Translations under genes and position numbers: made by a program
In this document: positions 1-5,794 of the stretch, in pieces
Position numbering within the stretch: the first letter of the stretch is position 1
Layout of the letters: every line of letters begins with the position of its first letter
Source of the DNA: Bacteroidota bacterium
GTDB taxonomy: Bacteria; Bacteroidota; Ignavibacteria; UBA10030; UBA8401
DNA length: 6,626 bases
Reading direction: 5' to 3'
NCBI GenBank assembly: GCA_030824295.1
Contig: JAVBYA010000241.1
Coordinates: 1-6,626, forward strand
Notes under the pieces: generated by a model
The model's input: only the letters and a program-made list of their open reading frames with translations
Told to the model about the DNA's origin: nothing
Databases searched by the model: none

Positions 1-74
1 GCACCCGTAGCTCAACTGGATAGAGCACCAGCCTACGAAGCTGGGGGTTACAAGTTCGACTCTTGTCGGGTGTA
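1..74 (+). tRNA. tRNA-Arg (anticodon ACG)
   Basis: A complete cloverleaf can be folded by eye. The acceptor arm is 1-7 with 67-73 (first pair G-U), the D arm 10-13 with 23-26, the anticodon stem 28-32 with 40-44, and the T arm 50-54 with 62-66 with a TTCGACT loop. The seven-base anticodon loop (33-39, CTACGAA) puts ACG at 35-37, which after A-to-I editing reads the CGU, CGC and CGA arginine codons. The discriminator is A74. The CCA end is not encoded (CAACAA follows), so it must be added by the CCA-adding enzyme. The gene begins at the first base of the window, so its promoter is out of view. It is followed by a terminator 10 bp away, which suggests it is the last or only gene of its transcript. 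Confidence 0.97.
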
Positions 75-83
75 CAACAACAG

Positions 84-116
84 AAAAATCCCACGTTATG
101 TGGGATTTTTTGTTTT
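84..116 (+). terminator. Rho-independent terminator of the tRNA transcript
   Basis: An 11-bp perfect stem pairs 84-94 (AAAAATCCCAC) with 100-110 (GTGGGATTTTT) around a 5-base loop (GTTAT). It ends in a T-rich tract, TTTTTTGTTTT, at 106-116. It lies just behind the tRNA and fits as its terminator. The A-run on the 5' side means it could also work weakly in the other direction. Confidence 0.93.
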
Positions 117-123
117 AAAGGGG

Positions 124-176
124 CGCACGCAAAGCCGCAAAGAAAAAGGAACCACAAAGGCACAAAAACACAAAAT
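124..176 (+). repeat. Truncated copy of the long AC/AG-rich repeat
   Basis: The segment has the order of words seen in the full copies: CGCAAAG, CGCAAAG, AAAAGGAACCACAAAG, GCACAAAAACACAAAAT. It stops after CACAAAAT, where the full copies continue AGAAAATAAGG, and is joined there to the GGACGGGAT hairpin. The 5' portion of the unit is missing. Confidence 0.75.
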
Positions 177-201
177 TGTAGGACGGGATGATATCCCGTC
201 C
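177..201. repeat. REP-like palindrome, GGACGGGAT family, left copy
   Basis: A perfect 9-bp stem pairs GGACGGGAT (181-189) with ATCCCGTCC (193-201) around the loop GAT. It is preceded by TGTA. The same TGTA plus hairpin recurs at 1020-1045 in the same orientation with loop GGC, and both copies follow the bases AAT. No T-run follows, so a simple terminator is unlikely. It resembles the short extragenic palindromes mobilised in trans by Y1 (RAYT/TnpA-REP) enzymes, but that link is inference. Confidence 0.75.
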
Positions 202-246
202 GATGGGGACCTACGATAAGAAAAGGCAGCCATCACCAGCTCAAAG

Positions 247-266
247 GCCCGGACTTCAGTCCGGGC
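247..266. repeat. REP-like hairpin, TTCA-centre family, copy 1
   Basis: GCCCGGAC (247-254) pairs perfectly with GTCCGGGC (259-266) around TTCA. Identical 20-base copies are at 721-740 and 948-967. The flank GG before it is shared with all three copies, and the flank TCATGC after it is shared with 741-746. No poly-T follows on either strand. Confidence 0.8.
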
Positions 267-289
267 TCATGCCCCACTACCAGTTGTCC

Positions 290-489
290 GTCGTTCACAC
301 CGGCAATATAAAACAACCATCACCGCAGAAACCGCAAAGCACGCAGAGAGTAAAGGAACCACAAAGTCACGAAAACACAAAAGAGAAAATAAGGGTCAAG
401 GTCGATGCGCAAGAAAGAATGCAGGAAAGCGTTGCCACAGATGACGCAGAAAGATCAATGGAACAACAAAAATCACTGGCAATTCTCAG
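290..489 (+). repeat. Long AC/AG-rich repeat, near-complete copy 1
   Basis: This aligns with 520-720. From 314 to 489 the alignment with 545-720 is gap-free at an offset of 231, with 15 mismatches in 176 positions by my hand count (about 91% identity, mostly transitions). The upstream GTCGTTCACAC part (290 onward) aligns at offset 230. The unit has an AC/AG nonamer-like part (about 322-385), then a less repetitive part containing AAGGTCGATGCGCAAG and GCAGGAAAGCGTTGCC, and ends GGCAATTCTCAG just before a hairpin position. Confidence 0.88.
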
Positions 490-512
490 TCCAGGTTCAG
501 TCTCCGTTACCG
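485..512. repeat. Decayed TTCA-family hairpin between long-repeat copies
   Basis: After CTCAG, where copy 2 continues into a perfect hairpin, this site reads TCCAGGTTCAGTCTCCG. It keeps the TTCAGTC centre, but the stem pairing is mostly lost. It occupies the position expected for a hairpin in the roughly 230-bp register (247, about 489, 721, 948). It could also be chance similarity at the edge of the repeat. Confidence 0.4.
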
Positions 513-519
513 ATAGGTC

Positions 520-720
520 GTCGTTCACATCGGAAAAATAAAAACAACCATCACCGCAGAGACCGCAAAGCACGCAGAGAATAAAGGAACCACAAAGACA
601 CAAAAACACAAAATAGAAAATAAGGGCCGAGGTCGACGCGCAAGAGAGAATGCAGGAGAGCGTTGCCGCAGATGACACAGAAAGAACAATGGAGCAACAA
701 AAGTCACTGGCAATTCTCAG
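520..720 (+). repeat. Long AC/AG-rich repeat, near-complete copy 2
   Basis: This is the best-preserved copy and is directly followed by a perfect hairpin at 721. Bases 553-615 fall into seven consecutive nonamers: ACCGCAGAG, ACCGCAAAG, CACGCAGAG, AATAAAGGA, ACCACAAAG, ACACAAAAA, CACAAAATA. The remaining part (616-720) is not obviously periodic. It ends GGCAATTCTCAG, as in copy 1. Confidence 0.88.
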
Positions 721-740
721 GCCCGGACTTCAGTCCGGGC
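721..740. repeat. REP-like hairpin, TTCA-centre family, copy 2
   Basis: GCCCGGAC (721-728) and GTCCGGGC (733-740) pair perfectly around TTCA. It begins right after the CTCAG end of long-repeat copy 2, so hairpin and long repeat look like parts of one composite unit. It is identical to 247-266 and 948-967. Confidence 0.8.
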
Positions 741-769
741 TCATGCGATACCATCCATTCTTCTTGATG

Positions 770-785
770 ATGGGCTTCAGCCCAT
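770..785. repeat. Variant hairpin with the same TTCA centre
   Basis: ATGGGC (770-775) pairs with GCCCAT (780-785) around TTCA. It has the same loop and symmetry as the 20-base hairpins but a shorter stem of different sequence. It lies between hairpin 721 and long-repeat copy 3, in a stretch (741-828) that only partly resembles the other units. Confidence 0.55.
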
Positions 786-828
786 TCCGGTCTCACCGTC
801 AATGAACTCCGACAACAAAGATCACTCA

Positions 829-935
829 CGCAAAGCACGCAGAGAATAAAGGAACCACAAAGGCACGAAAACACAAAATAGAAAATGAGGGTCAAGGTCG
901 ATGCGCAAGAGGGAGTGCAGGACAACGTGGCAATT
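829..935 (+). repeat. Long AC/AG-rich repeat, copy 3 with internal deletion
   Basis: It matches copy 2 from CGCAAAGCACGCAGAG at an offset of 265 up to GCAGGA (922). The match resumes at TGGCAATT (928-935) at an offset of 220, which implies that about 45 bp were lost between those points. The 5' part of the unit (GTCGTTCAC through CACCGCAG) is not clearly recognisable upstream. A hairpin follows at 948, as in the other copies. Confidence 0.82.
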
Positions 936-947
936 TTAATCTTTCAG

Positions 948-967
948 GCCCGGACTTCAGTCCGGGC
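948..967. repeat. REP-like hairpin, TTCA-centre family, copy 3
   Basis: This is a perfect 20-base copy with stem 948-955 against 960-967 and TTCA at 956-959. It follows CAGG, as at 717-720, but the 3' flank is TTAGGG rather than TCATGC, so the conserved core ends near the stem. Confidence 0.8.
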
Positions 968-990
968 TTAGGGTGCATTATTCCAGAGTC

Positions 991-1019
991 GGTCGATGCG
1001 TTTAAACGCAAAGATCAAT
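991..1019 (+). repeat. Small remnant of the long repeat
   Basis: GGTCGATGCG (991-1000) and ACGCAAAGATCAAT (1006-1019) match GGTCGATGCG (400-409) and ACGCAGAAAGATCAAT (444-459) of copy 1, in the same order, with about 30 bp of the unit missing between them. It ends at AAT, where the GGACGGGAT hairpin begins. Confidence 0.5.
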
Positions 1020-1045
1020 TGTAGGACGGGATGGCATCCCGTCCT
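1020..1045. repeat. REP-like palindrome, GGACGGGAT family, right copy
   Basis: GGACGGGAT (1024-1032) pairs with ATCCCGTCC (1036-1044) around GGC, preceded by TGTA as in the left copy. It ends 12 bp downstream of the transporter stop codon on the minus strand. It could stabilise the transcript's 3' end, but no U-run follows in that direction, so it is not a classic intrinsic terminator. Confidence 0.75.
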
Positions 1046-1057
1046 GGAAACGCAGGG

Positions 1058-1924
1058 TTACGCCTTCTTCGACCTGCCGGTGACAAAATAGAGGGAGGAG
1101 AGGACGATGCCGCCGCCCGCGATCATGGAGGCGGTGATGGACTCGTCCAGGAACAACGCTCCCCAGATGAATCCGAACACCGGGATCAGGAAGGTGACGG
1201 TGGCGGCTTTGGTGGGACCGAGGATCTTCATCAGTCTATAATAGATGATGTATGCTACCGCACTGCAGAGTACGGCGAAGACCGTCATGGTCACAGCGAT
1301 CTGCGGGGTCACGGTGCCGGGGGGAGGAGCGAAGAAGACGAGCGGCAGGAAGAGGAGCCCGATCGTCAGTTGACTGCCGGCGGAGATCGCCATGGGACTC
1401 ATCTGCTTCGCATTGAGCTTCAAATAGACTCCGCCCGCGCCGTAGAACATGGTCGCCACTACGCACATGATAATGGAGATGGTACCCATACTGTCCAGCG
1501 CAACTGTCCCGCCGCCGCGTATCACCGCCACGCCTGCAACACCGAGCAGCAATCCGAACAACAGCCGCGGCGTGAAACGTTCGTGCAGCCAGATCACCGC
1601 ACCGACCGCAGCAAAGAGCGGCGTGAGCGAATTGATGATCACGGAGATGGAGGCGGGAAGATGGAGCGCCGCGTACGAGAAGAGAAGGAACGGGATGCCG
1701 GAGTTCAGGAGTCCGATAATGAAATAATGCTTTCTGTTCTTCCGCCATTCCAGCGGCTGCCGGATGGCTTTCATGAACAGGGCCAATGATGCACCGGCGA
1801 TGAGCATCCGCATGTCGGCGGTGACGACCGGTCCGAGTTCCGGCGCAAGGATGCGCATGAAGATGAATGAGGAGCCCCAGATGGCGGAAAGTGCCACCAA
1901 CAGCACGTAATCGATGAACAGCAT
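1058..1924 (-). CDS. DMT-superfamily EamA-type transporter
   Basis: This is an inner-membrane transporter of the drug/metabolite transporter superfamily. The substrate cannot be told from sequence; relatives export amino acids, metabolites or drugs. With the start chosen here it has 288 residues, the usual size. About ten hydrophobic segments can be seen (near 5-26, 35-53, 66-86, 91-112, 119-136, 147-166, 178-199, 207-228, 241-259, 265-282), forming two EamA halves (about 5-136 and 147-281). Each half ends in the family pattern: WLHERFTPRLLFG near 112-124, and a TKAATVTFLIPVFG stretch followed by LFLDESI near 238-263. The frame is open to an ATG at 2014 (318 residues), but the extra 30 residues are polar and unlike the family. 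A promoter (-35 1987-1992, -10 1964-1969) also lies downstream of those ATGs, so the ATG at 1924 is preferred. The ribosome binding site is weak (GGGATTGG). The gene is divergent from the sensor kinase and has no partner on its own strand. Confidence 0.92.
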   Translation of the reverse strand: MLFIDYVLLVALSAIWGSSFIFMRILAPELGPVVTADMRMLIAGASLALFMKAIRQPLEWRKNRKHYFIIGLLNSGIPFLLFSYAALHLPASISVIINSLTPLFAAVGAVIWLHERFTPRLLFGLLLGVAGVAVIRGGGTVALDSMGTISIIMCVVATMFYGAGGVYLKLNAKQMSPMAISAGSQLTIGLLFLPLVFFAPPPGTVTPQIAVTMTVFAVLCSAVAYIIYYRLMKILGPTKAATVTFLIPVFGFIWGALFLDESITASMIAGGGIVLSSLYFVTGRSKKA

Positions 1925-1963
1925 GTTCCAATCCCGCAATAATAGAGAAAGAGGAGAAGGAAC

Positions 1964-1992
1964 AGTATACTGGATTTCACTTTCCTTCGCAA
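1964..1992 (-). promoter_or_regulatory. Sigma70-type promoter for the DMT transporter
   Basis: Read on the minus strand, TTGCGA (1992-1987) and TATACT (1969-1964) are separated by exactly 17 bp. They match TTGACA at 4 of 6 and TATAAT at 5 of 6 positions. Transcription would start near 1957, giving a leader of about 33 nt before the ATG at 1924. It lies inside the longer open frame and so rules against the ATGs at 2014 and 1996, unless a second promoter exists upstream. Confidence 0.55.
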
Positions 1993-2066
1993 GCATTCCG
2001 CAGCCGCGCACCATTCGCCATTTTGTTCATCAGACTGTCCCTGCTCACAACCATTGATTCATCCAG

Positions 2067-2096
2067 TTGATTTTCGGTGAAAAGGGTCATACTTTG
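2067..2096 (+). promoter_or_regulatory. Possible promoter of the sensor kinase gene
   Basis: TTG at 2067-2069 and TACTTTG at 2090-2096, 20 bp apart, resemble the Bacteroidota-type arrangement (TTG, then TAnnTTTG) but with one base too few in the second box. As a sigma70 promoter it would be TTGATT and TACTTT with a 17-bp spacer, a poor -10. Either reading places the transcript start only a few bases before the ATG at 2105, so the mRNA would be almost leaderless. This is weak evidence from pattern only. Confidence 0.25.
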
Positions 2097-2104
2097 CGCA
2101 CCGC

Positions 2105-5056
2105 ATGAACATTCTCCGACTCCATCGCACTCTTTGTCTGCTTCTCTTCCTCACCGTCCTGCCGGCCGCAGCGCAGGAGTACGCCTTCCGTACCTTCACC
2201 GTACACGACGGACTGATCTCCAATTATGTCACAACGCTGGAGCAGGATTCGCGCGGGTATCTGTGGATCGGAACGGATGAAGGATTCAGCATCTACGACG
2301 GGCACCATTTCATGAATGTCCACCCTCCGGAGGGATCGGTCTGGGGATATGTGAACCGCTTTCTTGAACTGCCGTCCTCCCCCGGAACCATGCTCATCGC
2401 CACCAACGGAAGCGGCATCGTACGGTACGACGGGAACTTCAGTGCACCGCTGCTGCTGGATTCCATTGAATCATCGAACAGGGTGAACGACCTGTATGAG
2501 GATGAAACGGGGACGCTCTGGTGTGCAACAGATAACGGACTCTACCGTGTCCGGAACGGCGTTCCGCAGCGGATCGCCGTTCCTTCGCTCAGTGCCAGGG
2601 CATTGATCCAGATCTCTCCTGCATCATCAGGTACGGCATGGATCACTTCTCCCACCGCATTGCTTTCGGTCGATCTCCGCACAGATCGAGTGCGGGTGGT
2701 ACTGCGGACGAATATCGAAGGGACGAACGATCAGATCGTTCCGATGCCGGACGGAGAGCATACCGTGATGACCACCCGGAATGCATTGCTGCTGTTCAGG
2801 AAGGATTCGATCGTGCAGCGACTGGAATTCCGGGAGGGAGAATACGGCAATACGATACTGGATACGAACGGCGACCTGTGGATCGGCGGTACGAAACGGG
2901 TCGTGCGAGCCGGCCTCCGCCGCGGGAAGCTGATCGTCCTGGGCGACTACGACCGCGGGAACGGTGTACCGGTGAACGATGTCTCCTGTCTGAAAGGGGA
3001 CCGTGAGAACAATCTCTGGTTCGGAACACCGGGCAAGGGACTGGTCCGGCTGCATGATCATGAGAATTTTTTGCTGCGGTTCAACGGAAGTACATCCCGC
3101 GGCACGGCGGAGAGCCGTTCCGGTCTTTGGATGCCGACACTGAGCGGACTCTATAATATTTCCGGCGATACCCCGGGCGCTCTGCAGCAGCGCAGATTCA
3201 CGTTCCGGCAGGACCTTCTACCGATTGCCGTCCAGGTCTCCTCCAACGGTCTGCTCTGGTGCACCACGTACGGTGAAGGTCTCTCCGTCTACCGCATGAA
3301 GCTGAGCAACGGAAGGGTCACGGCTCTCGAACCTGTCCGGCATTGGAGGAGATCCAATCTCTTCCCCGGTGTCTATACGACCATTCTCTTCCTTGATTCG
3401 CGCCAGCGGCTCTGGTGTTCTACCGACAGTGGCGGCGTGATGATCGTCGATACCCGTCACCCGGGATCATCGCCGCGTCTGCTGGACCGGTTTCCCGGCA
3501 CAGAGGATCTGAACATTGCCGCCTTTGCTGAAACACCGGACGGCCGTGTACTGGCAGGAGGGAATGGCTCGCCGGTGTTGCTTGAATTCGCAGAGGAACA
3601 GGGGAGGATGCAGGTACACCGCGTGTACCGGTTCGGTGATTCCATCTCGAATGCCGGCATCCGGAGCCTGGCGGTCACGCAGGAGGGAAGTATGTGGATC
3701 GGAACGCGGTACGACGGACTGCTGCGCCGCCGGCCGGATGGCACGGTCCGGAAGTACGGGTATGCCGATGGATTGCACAGTCAGCAGATCCTGAGTCTGT
3801 TCGTGGACGGGAATGCATTGTGGATCGGAACGCAATCCGGTATGGAGTGTGTGCCGGACATCGCCGCACCGCGGTTCATCCGGAGCACGGAACTGACCGG
3901 CAGTCCTGTCTATACGATAGGCCGTTTCAGCAGTGCCTCGGTGTGGGGCATGACGCGCTATGAGGTGGTGGTGAACGATCCGCAGGCGCTCACGATACCG
4001 AAGATCACGCCGCCGCTCTATCTTACTTCGTTCCTGGTGAACGGCATTCCGCAGGGAGATGAAGAACCGGAGATCCTCCGGACGGAGCTCATCAGCTGCT
4101 CATTCTCGTTCACGTGCGTCACCTTCCGCGGGAATGCCGATGTGAAGTATCAATACCGGCTGGACGGACTCCATACGGACTGGCAGCCGCTGACGAGTGA
4201 GCGCTCCATGACCTTCGCACAGCTCGGTGCAGGGCGCTTCACGTTCCATGTTCGGGGTGTCCTGGACAATGGGACGGTACTGACCGAGACGGTCACCCGT
4301 TCCTTCATGGTTGTACCGCCTCTGTGGGACCGCTGGTGGTTCACACCGCTGCTGCTGCTTCTGGTGCTTTCCGGTGTTGCCGGTGCATACAACTTCCGCA
4401 TCCGGCAGCGGCTGGCATTGGAACGGGTGCGTCTTTCCATCGCCGCGGACCTGCATGACGATATCGGCTCCGTGCTGGCGCGCATTGCGAACCTTGCGGA
4501 TATCCTGGTCATGTCCGGTACCGCGGTCCGGAAGAGGAGCGCATCTCCCCGCACGGCAAAGCGCGGCTTGCCGCAGCAGAGTGCGCAGACCATTGCGGAC
4601 CTTTCGCGCGAACTGCTGGAGAAGATGTCGGATGTCGTCTGGTCCGTGGATCCGCGCAACGACGATCCGCGCCGGCTGCTGCAGCGCGTGCAGACATACT
4701 GTACGGAATTCGCGGAACATCATCACCTGACGCTCCGGTTCGACATATCCGGCGAGTTCCAGCGGTTCCACATCGACCCACAGCGCTCCCGTGCCGTGCT
4801 GCTGGTGGTGAAGGAAGCGCTGACGAATGTGCTGAAACATTCTGAGGCCGACAGCATCGATATCTCCCTTGCTGTCATGTCCGATGCTTTGTCCGTCTCG
4901 GTGACCGATAACGGCAAAGGATTCGATGAACGGAGCGTCGGGCGTGTGAACGGCATCTATAATATGCGGAAGCGGGCGGAGATGTGCCGCGGTTCGGTCA
5001 CCGTCACATCGTCCGCCGGAACAGGCACAACCGTGACCATGACCATTCCTCTTTAA
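2105..5056 (+). CDS. Periplasmic Reg_prop/Y_Y_Y sensor histidine kinase
   Basis: Membrane sensor kinase of 983 residues. Residues 1-23 are a signal peptide (hydrophobic core, then PAAA before Gln24). About 28-625 is a periplasmic beta-propeller region made of Reg_prop repeats: a ladder of LW[IFC]GT-like motifs with Trp at 54, 139, 179, 259, 305, 342, 385, 437, 531, 573 and 614, often 37-52 apart, probably two propellers. About 640-738 is a Y_Y_Y domain (YQYRLDG at 682-688). One transmembrane helix follows (about 744-764). The cytoplasmic part has a HisKA_3 dimerisation domain with phospho-accepting His784 in DLHDDIG, and an HATPase_c domain with N box Glu904/Asn908, DNGKG at 935-939, GIYNMRKRAE at 950-959 and GTGTT at 972-976. 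All key residues are present, so it should be active. The architecture resembles the Bacteroides hybrid sensors, but without the fused receiver and AraC domain; the regulator is the separate gene 51 bp downstream. The ligand is unknown (glycans are sensed by several relatives). The start is the first ATG, directly before the signal peptide. Confidence 0.95.
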   Translation: MNILRLHRTLCLLLFLTVLPAAAQEYAFRTFTVHDGLISNYVTTLEQDSRGYLWIGTDEGFSIYDGHHFMNVHPPEGSVWGYVNRFLELPSSPGTMLIATNGSGIVRYDGNFSAPLLLDSIESSNRVNDLYEDETGTLWCATDNGLYRVRNGVPQRIAVPSLSARALIQISPASSGTAWITSPTALLSVDLRTDRVRVVLRTNIEGTNDQIVPMPDGEHTVMTTRNALLLFRKDSIVQRLEFREGEYGNTILDTNGDLWIGGTKRVVRAGLRRGKLIVLGDYDRGNGVPVNDVSCLKGDRENNLWFGTPGKGLVRLHDHENFLLRFNGSTSRGTAESRSGLWMPTLSGLYNISGDTPGALQQRRFTFRQDLLPIAVQVSSNGLLWCTTYGEGLSVYRMKLSNGRVTALEPVRHWRRSNLFPGVYTTILFLDSRQRLWCSTDSGGVMIVDTRHPGSSPRLLDRFPGTEDLNIAAFAETPDGRVLAGGNGSPVLLEFAEEQGRMQVHRVYRFGDSISNAGIRSLAVTQEGSMWIGTRYDGLLRRRPDGTVRKYGYADGLHSQQILSLFVDGNALWIGTQSGMECVPDIAAPRFIRSTELTGSPVYTIGRFSSASVWGMTRYEVVVNDPQALTIPKITPPLYLTSFLVNGIPQGDEEPEILRTELISCSFSFTCVTFRGNADVKYQYRLDGLHTDWQPLTSERSMTFAQLGAGRFTFHVRGVLDNGTVLTETVTRSFMVVPPLWDRWWFTPLLLLLVLSGVAGAYNFRIRQRLALERVRLSIAADLHDDIGSVLARIANLADILVMSGTAVRKRSASPRTAKRGLPQQSAQTIADLSRELLEKMSDVVWSVDPRNDDPRRLLQRVQTYCTEFAEHHHLTLRFDISGEFQRFHIDPQRSRAVLLVVKEALTNVLKHSEADSIDISLAVMSDALSVSVTDNGKGFDERSVGRVNGIYNMRKRAEMCRGSVTVTSSAGTGTTVTMTIPL

Positions 5057-5107
5057 ACCATATGAATGTACGGTTGAACAAATGACCGGAATTCCAGTGA
5101 TTGTCCT

Positions 5108-5794
5108 ATGAAAAAGAACGCTGCCAAATCATCCGCTGCACTCATCCGCGTTGCGATCGTGGATGATGACCGCCCGCTTGCCGAAGGGATCGCCTGGATC
5201 CTGGACCACCGCAAGGGGTTTCTCTGTGTGGGTGTGTATTATGGATACCAGGACGCCGTGCGCGGACTGGACGAGCATCCGGCCGATGTGGTGCTGATGG
5301 ATATCGGCCTGCAGGGGGAATCGGGCATCGATTGTGTGCGGAACCTGAAAAAAGTATATCCGGAACTGCAGATCGTCATGCAGACGGTGTACAGCGACGA
5401 CGAGAAGATCTTCCAGTCGCTCCGCGCCGGTGCGGTCGGCTACATCCTGAAGAAGACCACACCGGACCAGGTGCTGCACGCCATCACCGAAGCCCATCAC
5501 GGCGGCGTTCCGTTCACCGGAGAGATCGCCCGCAAGGTGCTGACGTACTTCAAGAACGAGCAGGCGCCGGCTCCGGAGGTCGATACACTGCTGTCCGACC
5601 GGGAGAAGGAAGTGCTCAATGAACTCGTGCAGGGGCACTCCTATCAAAGCATCGCGGACCGTCTCTTCATCTCGCTGCCGACAGTGCGGTTCCATCTGCA
5701 GAACATCTACAAGAAACTCCACGTCCGCTCCCGCGGCGAAGCAGTGGCGAAGATCAGCGGACGGTCGTTCCTTGCCGGCCGCGAACCTTCGTAG
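5108..5794 (+). CDS. NarL/FixJ-family response regulator (REC + LuxR HTH)
   Basis: DNA-binding response regulator of 228 residues, a normal length for the family. The receiver domain covers about 13-130: acidic pocket Asp19-Asp21, phosphorylation site Asp65 (VLMDIGL), switch Thr93 and Tyr112, and conserved Lys115. After a linker (about 140-160) comes a LuxR-type HTH from Leu162 to about 218, with LSDREKEVL at its start and SIADRLFISLPTVRFHLQNI as the helix-turn-helix. It starts 51 bp after the HisKA_3 kinase on the same strand, and this kinase class normally pairs with NarL-type regulators, so it is very probably the cognate partner. The in-frame ATG at 5066 hits a stop at 5075, so 5108 is the first usable ATG. 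The ribosome binding site is weak. There is a basic, Ala/Ser-rich N-terminal extension of about 12 residues before the first strand. Target genes cannot be read from the sequence. Confidence 0.95.
   Translation: MKKNAAKSSAALIRVAIVDDDRPLAEGIAWILDHRKGFLCVGVYYGYQDAVRGLDEHPADVVLMDIGLQGESGIDCVRNLKKVYPELQIVMQTVYSDDEKIFQSLRAGAVGYILKKTTPDQVLHAITEAHHGGVPFTGEIARKVLTYFKNEQAPAPEVDTLLSDREKEVLNELVQGHSYQSIADRLFISLPTVRFHLQNIYKKLHVRSRGEAVAKISGRSFLAGREPS

Larger units (their letters stand above)
124..1045. repeat. Intergenic repeat mosaic with no credible gene
   Basis: This stretch between the tRNA terminator and the transporter gene is built from a long AC/AG-rich repeat (two near-complete copies, one deleted copy, two remnants) and short GC-rich hairpins. 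TTCA-centred hairpins lie at 247, 721 and 948, with a decayed one at about 489, so the spacing is about 227-242 bp. Reading frames across it (for example 188-541 on plus, 367-678 and 704-925 on minus) give low-complexity K/Q/R-rich or Cys/Phe/Leu-rich products that follow the repeat rather than any protein family. I see no RNA gene, promoter or start with a ribosome binding site for them. No transposase lies in the window, so any mobilising enzyme would act in trans. Confidence 0.85.

Noticed and set aside
188..541. 117-residue plus-strand reading frame in the repeat region
   Set aside because: It starts inside the GGACGGGAT hairpin, runs through the AC/AG-rich repeat, is low in complexity (K/Q/R/S-rich), has no ribosome binding site and matches no family I know. 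The 9-bp periodicity explains its openness.
367..925. Minus-strand Cys/Phe/Leu-rich frames (367-678, 525-713, 704-925)
   Set aside because: They read like membrane peptides (FILCVLCGLCG), but this is simply the translation of the AC/AG repeat on the opposite strand. The same peptide words recur in each repeat copy.
247..967. CRISPR array or integron attC-like array from regularly spaced hairpins
   Set aside because: The spacing is about 230 bp and the intervening sequences are homologous to each other, not unique spacers. No cas genes and no attC core sites (RYYYAAC/GTTRRRY pairs) are seen.
1..1045. tRNA-Arg as an attachment site for an integrated element
   Set aside because: No second copy of the tRNA 3' end is found in the window, and no integrase is present. 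The terminator lies intact right behind the tRNA.
1031..1789. 252-residue plus-strand frame opposite the transporter
   Set aside because: It is a shadow of the DMT gene: highly charged, Asp/Glu/Arg/His-rich, starting in a hairpin, with no domain. The minus-strand frame has the clear EamA pattern.
4100..4840. 246-residue minus-strand frame opposite the kinase
   Set aside because: It lies opposite the Y_Y_Y, membrane and HisKA_3 parts of a clear kinase gene and shows no recognisable domain. Long antisense frames are expected in GC-rich genes.
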